The position numbers were made by a program, and so were the translations under genes. A stretch of 64,000 bases of DNA from Evernia prunastri. Taxonomy: Eukaryota; Ascomycota; Lecanoromycetes; Lecanorales; Parmeliaceae. This document shows positions 43,974 through 55,436 of the stretch, one piece after another (within the stretch, counting starts at the first letter, position 1; every line of letters begins with the position of its first letter). The notes under the pieces were generated by a model. It did not search any database and was not told where the DNA came from. It saw only the letters and a list, made by a program, of their open reading frames with translations. Location of the stretch: assembly GCA_003184365.1 (NCBI GenBank), contig NKYR01000063.1, forward strand, positions 62,001-126,000, in the 5' to 3' direction.

Positions 43974-45318
43974 TGGCAAATGTATTATAAGGAGGGCATC
44001 CGTTGATGACCCTCTTTGCTTTTCTGCTCTTTGCACGCGGCATACCCCCATGGAGACTATCTACATAGATTCTCCAAAGAGATGCGATATCTGACTCACG
44101 ACCCTGAAATCCTTATTGAGTATCGTGAAGGATGTGCTAATTGCTGTCGTGAGTCTCAAGATGGAAAACTGCTTTTTTGTGCCCTATGTCTCTGGCCTTC
44201 TAATGAGAAGGGTGAGGCCGAGTGAACATATTACCTTTTTCCATCCACAGTACTGGTGCCAGCAACCCTGAGCGTCCTTTTGCATACCCCCGAGCTCGCG
44301 AAATCCCAAAAACAGTTCATCTCAAACCTGCGAAAAAGGCCTCCCGCATGAAATCGACCGCTTCTTGAACCCGCAGGATCCGGAAAAGTGACAAAAACGC
44401 CGCTATCCATCTCACCCTTCTGCACCTCTTGCAATCCCGCACTAGGAGTGCCACAGGGGTCCCTCAACCATCCTCCCGCGAGCTTGGCTATCTCCGCGTG
44501 AAACGAAACCGGAGAATGCTGGTAGGGGTGGCCGAAAAAGGGAGGCGAGGGAGTATATATGGGACCGTGTCGTTGAGAGATGGAGGAGTCTTTACAGAAT
44601 TATTTAGGCGCGGGGATGAAGGGGTGCGGATGCTGTGATATTTATGGGGTGGGCGGTATCTCGGAGAATGGAACGGATTGATAAAGGTGTGCTCCGGTGT
44701 CACCAGTGCTCTGGGAAGGGATAAGAACCGGCTGTACTAGATAGATAAGGGGAAATGGACGGGTGTTTGGGACCCCAGCATCCCTATCCCTATCGCCTGA
44801 CCCATGCCCACGTGTTTCGCGCCGTCGGTGCTTGACACCGTCGCTGGAAGCTCGTTCGCAAGTGCCGTTTACTGACGGAGTGGAGCTGGGCGGGTGCCGG
44901 CAAGGCTGCGGAGGATGAACCTTGGCGGGGGGGGGGTGGATATTTGGAGGTACTATGGGAGGCATGCTCGTAGACGTGGGAGATGGCTGTAGCAAAAGGA
45001 TCTGTAGCCAAGTAGTTGTAAGCGAAGATCTTAACCGCAGTCACGGGTTGGCTGCCTCGGTGGAAGATTGACTTGTTGCAAGCTCTGCGCAAGATGTTGA
45101 TTATTAATGCTCCAGTCTCCGCGCACTGTGCTAAGGTATGCATGTAGATTACATTCCGGAACGCTGTCATGAGACCGGTGAGTTGGCCAATGCTTCTCCG
45201 CTCCTCCCAACGCCAATACCGCTGTCATTGTAGATGCTGCTCTTCGCAAAAAGAACTCAACGCAAAGGAAAGTATCCCGCTATGTATTTTCCAGCTGCAC
45301 GGTCTTTCTAAAAACTGT
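43974..45318. other. Convergent intergenic region, 1.3 kb
   Basis: Between AlaRS (plus) and the RCR-like gene (minus). A nine-G run occurs near 44927. No gene recognised; the open frames are short and overlap in conflicting directions. Confidence 0.4.
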
Positions 45319-46044
45319 TCATTTGAACGGGTTCAACCTCGACATCATTCCCGAGCTTTCTGTCTGGACATGTGGTTGCGCATTGGCGTTGTTCTGCCTT
45401 GCCTCGTCTTGATGCAGCGGCACAGTGTCCATCATCCTCGAAGACTCTCCCGCTTCATGGCCAGGTGGCGGACCAGGAGGTGGAACAGCAGCCCAATCCT
45501 GATCAGGATTCGTCTTGGAGCCGCCGTCCGGTGGCTGGTACACTGGCGGTGGTACATGATCGGCGGTGTTGTAGGCTACACTGTCAGTCTCATTCCCGTT
45601 TGTCAGGCTTTTTTATTGTCTTACCTGGAGGAGGATACGCTTGCATTGGGTAGCCTTCACCGCCCCAGCCATGACCATTTGAAGCGTACTGAGGTTGTGG
45701 ATAGAAACGAGCCCGTTGTGGTCTGGGAACGAGGAACTGTAGAGCGTCAGCATAGACTTATAAAAGGTTTGTAGGAACATACCCTGTGGTATACCATCGG
45801 GCGTTGACCTCGTCTTATTCTTCGTTGAGCGTGCATCCGTCCCAAGACAAGCCATAATACGAGTAGTATGAGAAGAGCTCCAACGACGGCCCATTTGATG
45901 GCTACTCCTGTCTACACCCAGGTAAGCTAGGGGGTCAACATCCAGGTGCTCTTAAATGATACTCACGGTGGAGTAGCCGAACGTGCCATCGTCATCGTCA
46001 TCGTCATTGCCAAAGTTTTGCCTCTTTTCCAGCGTGAAGCCCAT
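45319..46044 (-). CDS. RCR-like single-pass membrane protein
   Basis: Four phase-consistent exons (46044-45967, 45911-45783, 45736-45625, 45575-45319) give 191 residues. An N-terminal Asp run (six Asp) is followed by one transmembrane helix, AIKWAVVGALLILLVLWLVLG. Next to it is a basic stretch, RMHAQRRIRRGQRPMVYHR, the layout of the Rcr (resistance to Congo red) family. The rest is Pro/Tyr/Gln-rich with PPPAY and PPPVYQPP, likely binding sites for WW-domain ubiquitin ligases of the Rsp5 type. In yeast, Rcr1/2 act in the ER and endosomes to control cell-wall chitin and the trafficking of plasma-membrane transporters. Orthology to RCR1 itself is not claimed. Confidence 0.82.
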
Positions 46045-47110
46045 CGTTGAAAGCAGTTACGAAACTTGCAATCTCGGAGGTCGTTGTGGCCTTGGAAGGC
46101 GGTTATTCGGAGGACGAGTTTTAGGATAGATGGAATGAATTTGAGAAGAGCGTTGGCGATAGCCTTGTATATCGACCAAGCATTGAGCTGTTCCTGTAAA
46201 GAGAGACTCAACCCAGGGCAAAGGATGGTGGAAGATGTGCAATAGGGATCAATGCGAGGTGGAATTGTTTTAAACACGGCAACGCCTCGGACATAACCTA
46301 GTGGCAACCAGCCCTACGAGTACTGTACAAGTGGCTTGGCGATATCACCTTGTATTCTTGTCTCTCTAAAATCATCATCTATTCGCACCTTCTCCCATGA
46401 TCGGCTGGCTGTGTTAGCTGTCTAGCATTATATAGTTCAATTTTTAAAAAATATGTCTTATACTAAAGGATTTAATATCATACAAAGTATGTTCAATAGA
46501 TTAGATAGTGTTTTATAATAGCGATATTAAGAAGATTTTAATAAAAGCATCTATAAAGTGTCTCCCCTCTACCATCAACCCGCTAAACCAATACAACCAA
46601 TCCCAATATATACACACTGTCATACCTTTGCAACAGAGAAGGATCGCATGTATTTTTCTCCGCCGTCGTCAATGGGTCGGCATACCAGCCCCAATCTCAG
46701 CGCAAACCCACAGTGTTATTTCCTAGCGCACGTTTCTTCTCTCCTTACTGCAAGTGGTAGGTAGCAGCTAAGGTAGACAATTGTATGGAATTCCCGGCGC
46801 TGGGAAGCCTTTTCCGCCTCCTGAGGGCACGATAAATGGAAGGCGGATGCTGCCCGTGCCGTCAGCGATGAGGTAGAATGGAGGCTTTCCACTCGGTCAA
46901 TGGCCCTGCATCAGCGTGATACTGGCACTCGGAGTAGGAGAATTGTCCCTGACCGGCGTCCGAACCACCACCATTTCGTTAGTTCCCAGAGCCGAGACGT
47001 AGTCCTTCATTTACTCGCAATGGGAGAGGACTCCGAGAAGGGCTAGCTGTGCGGCGTAGATGTCGTAGATCGTGAATATACGTTGCGCAGATCGCCAACT
47101 GTGGGGGTTC
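46045..47110. other. Intergenic with short AT-rich island
   Basis: Bases about 46432-46560 are extremely AT-rich compared with both sides and may be a decayed repeat. No gene. Confidence 0.45.
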
Positions 47111-50100
47111 CTACCACAGAGGAGGGGCAGATGGATCACCATCTTCTTCTCTTTTCCTCTTCCTTTGCAATAGGGACGTGTTTTCATTCCGCTGGGTGGC
47201 TTCCGGGTTGGTTATGGGCAAGATCTGATCCTGGCCCAAGATGGAACGTTGTTGCGGTCTTGAGGGGTCGTAATTAGCGATAGACGCTCGCTCGCGTTCG
47301 ACGAATTTTGGCATCATCAACAGCTTCAGATGGCCGTACTTATACGACTCTTTGGGCTCGTTGACCATAACAAGCTTGAGAGGATCGCGGTCTGCAAAAG
47401 GGTCCAGGAGGCTCACGGTCAGATGTTCGGCTCTGTTAGGAAGGAATGCCAATGTTTCAACATGGCTACGTCCCGGCTTGATCGTCATTCGAGTGACAGC
47501 GCCTAAATCTGGAACTCTCCGGATTGCAGTTGTCTCTACGGTATCCTGAGACATACGGGCTGCAAACTGGTTGACTTGCAGAAGAGCAGGCGCCTTGCCT
47601 TTGGCGAGTGTTGCGAAGAAGTCTGGTAGCCCAGATCCTCCGAAAAGCGCCCAATCAGAGGAGCTGTCCGAGGGTTGGGAAGGCCTAGCTACATCCGATT
47701 TCGGGTTCCAATACGATAACGCGTACGCTTCATCGTCGATGTATGGACGCATATCGATGATGCACACTTGACTTGTTTCGTAAGTTTGAGCGTAGATGTA
47801 ATCGCCATTAGGAGAGAACCTTATGTCAGACAATGGCGCGTGGTGAATGATTCGCTTGTAGGGCTGTCCTGCAGGATGTCAGTGAATGTGGCTCTTATGG
47901 CTTGTGGGGGGCTTACTCGGACTCTGAAAAGTCCAACATATCGTCCCAAGATCTCCTGAAGCTACTAGCAGAGGAAGAGTTGGATGGAAAGCCAGGAAAC
48001 CGTCCTTGCCGAGATTCGTAGTGTTGAGATGTATCTCGCTGAGAGGCTTATACATTGGCCCCTGATGGTTTTGCGACTCATCTCTCCATATGGTCACAGA
48101 CCAAACACCCCATGAATACGATGCCACAATGTCCGGCCTACCGCGGCGTTTCGTCACGGCCAGGAAACGTCACGTTGGCGACAACCAGATCCTGTACCAA
48201 GCAGGGTACTCCGCTTCTGGGCATGAAAACTTCAACCTCGAAATCCCTTTAGGTGAGAAATCAATTTTTTGGCTGTCGAATTGTCGGACAGGCTTTTCCA
48301 GGTCAGCTTCCGAAGCCTGACAAGCACGTATGATGGTATGCAAAATCACAGTTTCTTGCAGATCGACTCCAAAGGCCACGGGAAATTGGAATTCACATGA
48401 CGGGGACGATTGGAGCAAATGCGGCTGTATATGCCGGAGATCGTCATTAGACAAAGGCACATCGATGTCCACGGAAGATTCAGCGGCGTTGTCTATTGCA
48501 TTTACTCGATATCTGACCGACCATATGATGTTTTCATCCGACGTGCCAGCGTCTTCTCGAGACAGATCTCCGAGACTAGTCTGGACGCTTGGACTAGCGG
48601 TGTAAATCAGTATCCGTTCTGGCTCTACCCGAAACGTGAGTGCTCACCTTTTGTCAAGAACCTCAATCAATCCAACCAGCTGACCATCTGCGGATGTTTT
48701 TGAGACTCTTAGTACGGGTGTTCCTTTATTAACTTTGTCATCACGAAAAATGCTTACGATGCTTGTACAAGCCGTATTCACCCAGAATTCAGACTTATTG
48801 AAAGCGGACACACTAGATCCCCAGATCTCATTCGGCCTTTTGGACAGCAGATGTCTCCAATCGGCTTCTAGGTTGACGAGATCACGCGATAGTACTTCTA
48901 GCTTCTTGCAAATGCGGACCATGTCTGACGACACATCTTCAACATTGTTCTCTTGCTTGCCCAAGAGAGCGAGTACATGCAGAGAGTCACGGAGGGTCGG
49001 GATATTCCCAAATGTCCATGATGCCTCAATCCACGCTGTGATACGGGATTTGCTCAACAGAAAGCGCGAGAAGAATTCTGCGAGGTCCGGAAAATCCTTG
49101 ACCATATCCGAGAGGGAATCCTTGCCGTGCGTTATACCTTGTGCGAGATGGGATGCCCAAGACATGGCTGCGTAGCACAATAATGGCAGTCTCGCTTGGA
49201 GTAAATTAGATTCCATAGGGTCCTCGACGTAGCCGCTCAAAGGTCCAGGAGGCATGTCACACACTAGATACGACAAACATAGCCTTGCAGTCATAAGATG
49301 AGCCTTGCTCATATCGATGTAAAAAAGGCTCGACGGATTTTCCTGCGCTTGCCGAATCAAGAATTCTTTAACGGACGCATGAATGTATTGAAGAGTTCCG
49401 TTTTCAGTGATCTCTACTAACGACCCACACATGCGGACAACTGAGGACTCTAGGTTCTCAATTGAGTCCAGCGGATCTGGATTTGTTGTTCGTCCGACCT
49501 TAATAGATAAGGCAGTGCGAAGTTCTTCCACCTCGAGAGGTCTTTTCGCAACGGCTAGGAGCTGGAAGATCATTCTTACCACCAATTTCTCGTTGGCGTA
49601 TCGCTTCATCAAAGAGTTAGTGACTCGTCTGTACATCGTATCGAGACCTTCGACCAAGCTAAGATTATTAATCTCTTCCAATCTCTGGCGAGGACTTAGA
49701 GCTGGTGAACTCAAATATTCCACCATTAATCTTGCGAAAAGAAACATCGACCGGGACCTGTCGGCAATGATATGAGCGATCTTCTCCACAGAAAGATCCC
49801 CCGCGACAGTGACCGTAGTCAGTAAGTCGTCGACTTCCGAGCTGAGGTAGAGCCTGAGGTCATCAAGGTTGGAGTAAATCTGAGGCCTGATGGACTGGAC
49901 GCTAGCATATGTAGCCGGGAACATCACACTTGGTCGTCCGAGAAGTAGGATTTTGCAAGTTGTGTCGGAGAGCACGTCATGCATTATCGTTAAAATGCAC
50001 TTCGCATCGATACATTCGTCAATTCCATCCACAACAACAGTCGTTCCCATCACCTGATGAGCAAGCAAAGCGAAAATTTCGAGGACCTCTTCATCACTAG

Positions 50101-51651
50101 CACGAGTTTGACCGCTCCCAGTGAGATCCATCAACAGGGAAGCCGCGTCGATGACCTCTGTCGCTTTTTGATTGATGTGAATAAGTTGAGTAGTCAGAGC
50201 ACGTATTGCCGAGTAGGGCCCTTCTTTATCCGGCTTTCGAGAATCAAAGTGGAAGAATACGACGTTCCGACCCTGTCCTGGGTCTCTTGGATCAAATCTG
50301 AGGTCTTCGATCAAGTACGTAGACAAGACTGTCTTGCCGAAGCCAGGCCCAGCTGGTCACGTCAGCAATGTTTTTGCGTATCTAAAATAGCCATCGTACC
50401 TTGCAACCTCAATGTTCGCTGCGCCCAACTTATATGATGGTCGGTGGCATCACCGTCAATAGCACTAACGAATGTCGCAAGTCTCTTCCATGCTTTATAT
50501 TTTGAGTCTCCCAATAGCCATTGACCGGTTTGAGGGAAGCGAAGTTTTTTCGCCTTCTCGTATTCATCCATGTAGTCAGGTGGCGCTATCCAATTCCTGA
50601 TCTCACGCAGCCGATTCCCTGCGATGAAAAGTAAGCGGAATAAAGCCAGCCGCGGTGGGTGGTTATACTAAGACCCTCTCGCTCTTTGAGCGTGGCATCT
50701 ACAGAGCCCCGATGACTCTGGAGTTGAATTTGAGTCTCGGTGATTTCATGGTATATCCTCTCGACCGAAAGATTCAGAGCCTTCTGATTTTCAATCCTCA
50801 GCTCGATATCGACGAGCTCTTGATGGTCTCGGAGACGGTCCAGCAGGCCCGAGAATCGTACGTCAAAGGGTGTCCAAAACAAATCTCTCACAACGTTAAT
50901 TCTATGTCTATTTCCTATGTGCACACCGTCAGCGCTTAGCCTTTATTATTCTTCCACCTGCAACTACTGACCACCTTTCTTGTTTGTAAAGATTGAGCAA
51001 GCATCTTGACAGAATTGGAGGATATCAGCGTAGACGAAAGAGAATGCTTCCATCAGACGAGTACGAGCTTGGAAAGGCGAATGCTTGCGTAAAAGATCTA
51101 GGTGCTCGCTATAATTAGGAAGTCTCTGTATCATGCGCTCCAACATTTCGGCTAGCTTCTGGAAGAAGCCGGCGTAATTGCTACTGAGCTGATGTAGCGA
51201 TCGGTTAGATCAAATACCTCATCAAAATGTTCGTTCTTACCAGAAAGACAAATCGAATAGCGCCCCAAGCGAAGGCGGCGTACTCCGGATGGCTGGATAC
51301 GAAGATACCAATGATGTCGAAAAAGGGACTCCAAAGGTTTGCGAATCGATCAATGACCTTGCACGTCGCAAGCAACTTCCCTCCACCTTCCATTCTGTTA
51401 CAGTGGGCTTCCAGATCCCGCACCATCGTTGACGCGCTGTCATAGTAGCGGAACCGCTGTTGATCGTGCAGAGACAGCGCGTTGTGGAAATGCTCAATGG
51501 AATTCGCAAAGATGGTCAACGCGCTCCTGCCGAATGTGAGAAAAGAGCCGCTGTCATAACAAAGCTGCACCTACCAATGCGATACCTGTCCCGTGGGCTG
51601 AGCGGTCCCAGCTGTCAGTCTCCCAGATGGTGCAAGTCTTGCTGTACTCAT
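47111..51651 (-). CDS. NLR (STAND) protein: DUF7708-like, NACHT, winged helix, propeller-like C-terminus
   Basis: Nine exons (51651-51575, 51526-51241, 51188-50975, 50914-50669, 50618-50400, 50352-48648, 48593-48198, 48137-47917, 47868-47111) keep phase throughout and give 1373 residues. The N-terminal 200 residues (FDIIGIFVSSHPEYAAFAWGAI) match the DUF7708-type effector region of fungal NLRs, followed by a coiled helical linker. The P-loop GPGFGKT is at about 349-355 and Walker B VVDGIDEC near 460. The NACHT and a winged-helix region (LLAVAKRPLEVEELRTAL, IHASVKEFL) follow. The last 500 residues have WD-like pieces (SDIRFSPNGDYIY, GFLAFHPTLPLLVASGDLGTI) and end in a basic KRKREED tail. Fungal NLRs mediate allorecognition and cell death; this one looks intact. 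Intron 7 removes an in-frame TGA. Confidence 0.88.
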
Positions 51652-52718
51652 CTTCTGTTCTAAGATCTGCTCGTAGTTTTGGTATCTACAAATCTATCAC
51701 AACCTGCCAACGAAAGGTCCTGGCAAAAATATTGCGCTCCGTAATGTAGAGATAGCACAGGTAATAACTTTCTCCGCAAACCTTGATCCGCTAAGAGAGG
51801 GATGATATATTTATTCCATTTGATGCTGGGCGCGAGCTGGCATTTTAGGCATCCGCATGGTATCAACACTCCATTCAGCTCCGATCATGACAACGGTTAG
51901 CCATCAATCGAAATGGATTGAAATGTGGAAACTCCTTGGAAGCATTCATCTCATATAAGCTTGGCCGGCAAGGCTGTCGAATGCTCAGCCTCATTTTTCA
52001 TAGTCCAAGGCCCGAGGTACACACTCCATTAGCATCATCGAGTAAGGCGCAGCGATGTAGGGTGTCCACATTTGAACAAGTCGACGCAACCAAGTAAATT
52101 TTGCGGCCAATCAGACAGATGAAGTATCAAGCTCTTCTACTTGTGCTGTATCACGCGGGCACTACCGCACAGGTTGTGGCTCAGGTTGCCAAAGACACTA
52201 CCTTATTCATCACAACTACCTTATACCCTTGTTGACTTAGCTTAACAATCCCAATTGCACACGGCTTACGTGAATCATCTCATAAAATTCTATAATTTAA
52301 TATTGTAGGTAAAAAAAAGCCATTCTCGCATTTGTAGGGGCGTCATTCTTTGTGTACTCGGTGTGATGTTCAAGAGTGTTGTGCTGCCAAAAAAAAGCTT
52401 TTCCCAGGGGCCTAGATATCACGGTCAGGCACCTACTGCCTTAGGAAAACTCCTTTAGGAGACGATGAACTAAACGGCGCGATAATAGAATGACCCTCGG
52501 ACGCTCACTCGATGTCGTGGTGTACAGCCCTATACTACACTAGTGGCTTGGCCCGGCACTTGCTCTTACCTTACTCCTACTACCATTAAATAGGTACTCC
52601 TTATTCCACTCAATACGCATTATCCAACAACAATTGTGCTGGACTTAATTTGAGAAGATAAACACATAGAACATTTAGCACATTTACATTTTCAATCATA
52701 TTCTACAATCCGATACTT
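51652..52718. other. Intergenic, AT-rich in part
   Basis: Upstream of the NLR and downstream of the PDI gene. AT-rich around 52270-52330 and 52600-52700. No gene seen. Confidence 0.4.
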
Positions 52719-54276
52719 TTACAATTCGCCATGTTCGGGTGCCGCTGGTTCCTCTGCTTCCTTCGCGAGCAATGTCTCCGGCAACACCTCCTTTGAGCCC
52801 TCCCCAAACCTGATATTGTCCACCCAATTCTCTACTGAATGGAAGTCAAACTTGTCGCCTGGATAACGTCTCCACCATCCCCTTCTAGCGTTCAATGCCA
52901 CGAGCTCGAAGTCTTTTTCGCCTCCAAGTTTCAAAGCGTCACGTAGAGTAAGGGAGGCCGGGTTCCTTGTCGGAATAGAGTAGAAGGGAAACAGCTTGGT
53001 CTCCCGTTTCACATGTTTGTCCGCCAGTTCAGCTAGGCTGGCCAGGGCCGAGCTCGCGGATTCAGGAAGGACCTCGTCGTCTCCAACATTGGGCAACAGC
53101 GCAAGTATGCAGGTGGATGTCTTTGCGCCAAGGCATTTCTCTTGGAGGTACTTCTCTTCGAGGAGGGCTGGAATTGGGTCAGGCATATTGTTGACCACCG
53201 CTGGCTTTGGCGCGTCAGGAGAGGCGATTGGGTCTGGAGACTCGGTAGGGTTGCTTTCATCCTCAAGAGTAACTGAGGTTGCTCCAGCTGCTGCTTCTGA
53301 AGCTTCGGCAGACGCATGTGATGATGACGCAGCGGAGAAAGACGAGGAGGCTTCTTCTGACTTCGCTGCGTCTTCGCCCGAAGCTTTCTGGGGTTTCTTA
53401 CCCATCGGCTTCTGCTTCTCTGGAGAAGCCTTCGAGTCTGAGGAGGCGTACTGGCTGATGAAGTCCTTCATTTCTTTCTTTTTGTACGCTCCTTCAAACT
53501 TGGCGGGCTCCGCAGTTCCTCCAGGCAAAACAATGAGCGTTGGAAATTCCGTGACACCGAACATCTCTACAGCTTTAGCTTCCTTGTCACGGATCTGGGC
53601 GAAGGTCAAGCTTCCAAGGTATTCTGTGGCCAAAACCTTGGTGAGAGCGCTTGTTGTTCCCTTATTGCTAAATAGTATGGCCTTGGCTGTGTCATTGCTG
53701 CTCTCCAAGAACGCTGGCAGACCCTTGTCTGTGATCTTTTTCACATTGTTGGGTATGGCGGACTTCACAGCATCAACAATGCCGCTTGAGGTCCTGGGTC
53801 CTTGATAATCTTCCACCATGGGCTTTCCTGGTTTCTTTGAAGGTTTGACAATCTTGAGGGTGGGGAATCCTTGGACGCCCATGCTTCCACAGAATGCTTT
53901 ATTGCTCTCATCGTCACAGTTGACCGCGACCACCTGGGCAAGGTCTTTGAGACCCTTGGCGGCTTTTTCGTATTCTGGCTTGAGGTTCCTGCAGTGTCCA
54001 CACCATGGGGCATAGAACCTTAGGCGGATCAGCAGTGAAACATCTGGGGTGGACATGAGTAGCTTACTCTACGATCTAGAGGCCTGGTTAGCCCACAACT
54101 TGATGAAGAAGCAGATCCAAACCTACCGACACTTGATTGGACTTTGCAACGAGCTTGTTGTAGCTTGAGCCATCGACTTGAAGGACACCAGAGTTCTTGG
54201 TGTAGAAACCTTCAGCACTGGCGGAAGTCGTCAAGGCAAGGACAGAGAGAGCAACTAGAGAAATCTTGGGCAACAT
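52719..54276 (-). CDS. ER thioredoxin-domain protein of the Mpd1/P5 PDI type
   Basis: Three exons: 54276-54127, an 8-nt microexon 54075-54068, and 54018-52719, total 485 residues. The signal peptide covers about residues 1-21. The microexon supplies codons for Ile-Val-Glu and restores the family motif VEFYAPWCGHC, with active-site Cys59 and Cys62. Without it the exons do not join in frame at the motif. A second, redox-inactive thioredoxin fold follows (QIRDKEAKAVEMFGVTEFPTLIVLP). A Ser/Ala/Glu-rich linker (about 240-310) and a third folded domain come next. The chain ends HGEL, an atypical variant of the HDEL/KDEL retrieval signal. It probably forms or isomerises disulphides in the ER lumen. 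The first intron has a GCTAAC branch site. Confidence 0.93.
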
Positions 54277-55436
54277 TTTGAAGATAGTAGAGATTGTAAA
54301 GACAGTGAAGAGAAATTCGTGACCTCGTCCGCGCTGCTTCTGTCAAGATATGTATGTCAGACAGTCGGTGCAACAATGCAAGCTGTCCTTTAGCCTGCGC
54401 CTTGCGGATAGAAGTGCGGGGTTTTAGTGTGTACGAGGAATAAGGGTCTTGCGATCCGTTTCCACTTTAACTTGGTATTCTGAGCTCGAACTGTTTTGGG
54501 ACCACAAATACGGAGTAATGTCATTACTTTAATATTAATGTATGGTTGACTGGTCTAGCTAGCGTTCCTCGAGGCTACTTATGAGTTGAAATATCCAAGA
54601 GTCTCGTCTCGATTCAAGCTTGGAGGATCGTTCACTGAGAGATCCTTGTTGAGATTAGGTGTGTGAAGGATTATTGTTTGCTTTTCTGTGGAGTGGCGTG
54701 AAGGCTACTCATATGCCTGTGAAACACATGCTAATTTGCCACACATGAAGGGTAGCTACAACACCGCAGTGCTTAGTGCTGCAGCAGTCCCCACAATCCT
54801 CCATCCTGGCTCTCAAGCTGCTGAACTGTGACTTGCAAAGCCCCTGATGTATCCCATTCACAAATCATAGGTACACGATCCTCATGCTCATCGTCCGCCA
54901 CTGTGTAATTGGTGTAGACCTTCCTCCCTTCCCATTCAGAGTCGACGTGCATTTGAAGAACTTGCACCTATTGATATTGCGAGGTTGGCTGCTACTGACC
55001 AGTCATATAAAGAGTGAGCGAACCAACATTTGAGATAGCTCGGGCCAAAGGCAGAGAAATGTGGCTGAAGCTGCTAGCTTGACTACACCTGACGCAGGTT
55101 GTCTCTGTCGACTTTTGTTACTGTATTCCTTTTTCGGAAAGGATGAATATTCCTGGTCTTGCATTATTTCGGGCAACATTCTTGTCCTCTTTCAAGCTAA
55201 ATGTGTACAGGGAAGCTAACTATATGTAGAAGCATCCCCTCAGTCAGCTCTAATACAACAAATTATGTGCACGTGACGAACGCACTGCCCAGACATTACA
55301 TGTTTCTACCCTACTTTGATATGCCGCTTCAGCCATAACCATATATGTTCCGCCAAAACTTCGCCTCATCTTGTTCTCCAGAAGCCATCAACGCACCCAC
55401 AAGTTTATCAACAACATGTGTGGTCGCAATGCAGGG
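54277..55436. other. Intergenic with a possible exon relic
   Basis: The minus frame at 54773-54967 (VLQMHVDSEWEGRKVYTNY ... LLQH stop) has coding-like composition and is preceded near 55050 by LPLARAISNVGSLTLYM in another frame. No start, splice pair or family could be established. It may be a fragment of a lost gene. Confidence 0.3.

Noticed and set aside
48168..48175. TGA in the NLR read as a true stop or readthrough codon
   Set aside because: A phase-keeping GT-AG intron spanning it joins two conserved-looking segments, so splicing is the simpler reading.
54773..54967. 64-codon minus-strand frame treated as a gene
   Set aside because: It looks coding, but no start, upstream exon junction or family could be established; mentioned only as a possible relic.
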